From Enterobacter sp. Ag1 (GTDB taxonomy: Bacteria > Pseudomonadota > Gammaproteobacteria > Enterobacterales > Enterobacteriaceae), in NCBI GenBank assembly GCA_000277545.1, contig AKXM01000010.1:22291-86290 (forward strand): DNA of 64,000 nt, read 5' to 3'. This document shows, in pieces, positions 63,898 to 64,000 of this stretch; within the stretch, counting starts at the first letter, position 1, and every line of letters begins with the position of its first letter. A program made the translations under genes and the position numbers. Below the pieces are notes generated by a model. That model was not told the DNA's origin and searched no databases. It saw nothing but the letters and a program-made list of their open reading frames with translations.

Positions 63898-63974
63898 TGG
63901 CGGAACGGACGGGACTCGAACCCGCGACCCCCTGCGTGACAGGCAGGTATTCTAACCGACTGAACTACCGCTCC
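63898..63974 (-). tRNA. aspT: tRNA-Asp(GTC)
   Basis: 77 nt including CCA. The minus strand starts GGAGCGGTAGTTCAGTCGG; anticodon loop CTGTCAC gives GTC. Next to tRNA-Trp as in the distal part of an rrn operon, which would begin beyond 64000. Confidence 0.97.
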
Positions 63975-64000
63975 ACCGAATTTTTCTACAACCACCGGTT

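Overview
The window is a chromosomal segment of a member of the Enterobacteriaceae close to Escherichia, Enterobacter and Klebsiella. Nearly every protein aligns by recall with an E. coli K-12 orthologue of the same length, and gene order follows the metE-to-ilv/trpT stretch of the E. coli map. The genus cannot be fixed from the sequence. Base composition is moderately GC-rich except for two AT-richer islands at 282-1143 and 13309-14591.

Layout. 1-212 is the end of dlhH. 282-1143 holds an extra two-gene cassette, a cytoplasmic-type M15 peptidase followed by a small exported protein, which I read as a candidate toxin/immunity pair. 1353-4685 is metE/metR with MetJ and MetR operators. 4573-13166 is bioP, yigL, pldB, rhtB, rhtC, recQ, pldA, yigI and rarD. 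13309-14591 is an AT-rich membrane-protein gene split by a -1 frame change at an A AAA AAC heptamer, where E. coli carries yigG/yigF. 14657-21599 is corA (with its leader peptide corL), uvrD (with a LexA box), and the yigB-xerC-yigA-dapF-lptM operon. 21884-29128 is cyaY, cyaA and hemCDXY. 29171-29628 is the sRNA gene glmZ with a sigma-54-type promoter and three upstream GlrR sites. 29676-30387 is a tRNA operon (Arg-His-Leu-Pro) whose last gene is followed by tandem repeats that carry the last 19 nt of tRNA-Pro. 30502-44516 is yifK, the enterobacterial common antigen (ECA) operon wecA-wecG and rho. 44878-50486 is trxA, rhlB, gppA, rep and ppiC. 50516-51330 is an Rrf2-type regulator with a DUF1360-like membrane protein. 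51420-60510 is ilvC/ilvY and the attenuated ilvLXGMEDA operon. 60864-63974 is yifB, maoP, hdfR, trpT and aspT.

How the genes work together. Amino-acid metabolism dominates: cobalamin-independent methionine synthesis under MetR and MetJ, amino-acid exporters and an importer (rhtB, rhtC, yifK), and the full isoleucine-valine pathway with an intact ilvG. Envelope biogenesis is the second theme. The ECA operon makes, flips and polymerises the trisaccharide, but it lacks rffG and rffH between wecC and wecD, so dTDP-4-keto-6-deoxyglucose must come from genes elsewhere. PldA, PldB, LptM and GlmZ (amino-sugar homeostasis) also belong here. DNA maintenance (recQ, uvrD, rep, xerC, yifB, maoP) and transcription/RNA turnover (rho, rhlB) make up the rest.

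The most interesting non-core signals are the M15 peptidase/exported-protein pair, the membrane gene with a possible programmed frameshift, the rtT-like tRNA repeats, the GlrR-controlled glmZ, the Rrf2/DUF1360 pair with its own palindrome, and the missing rffGH. Comparisons with E. coli rest on recalled sequences and lengths. No database search was run.
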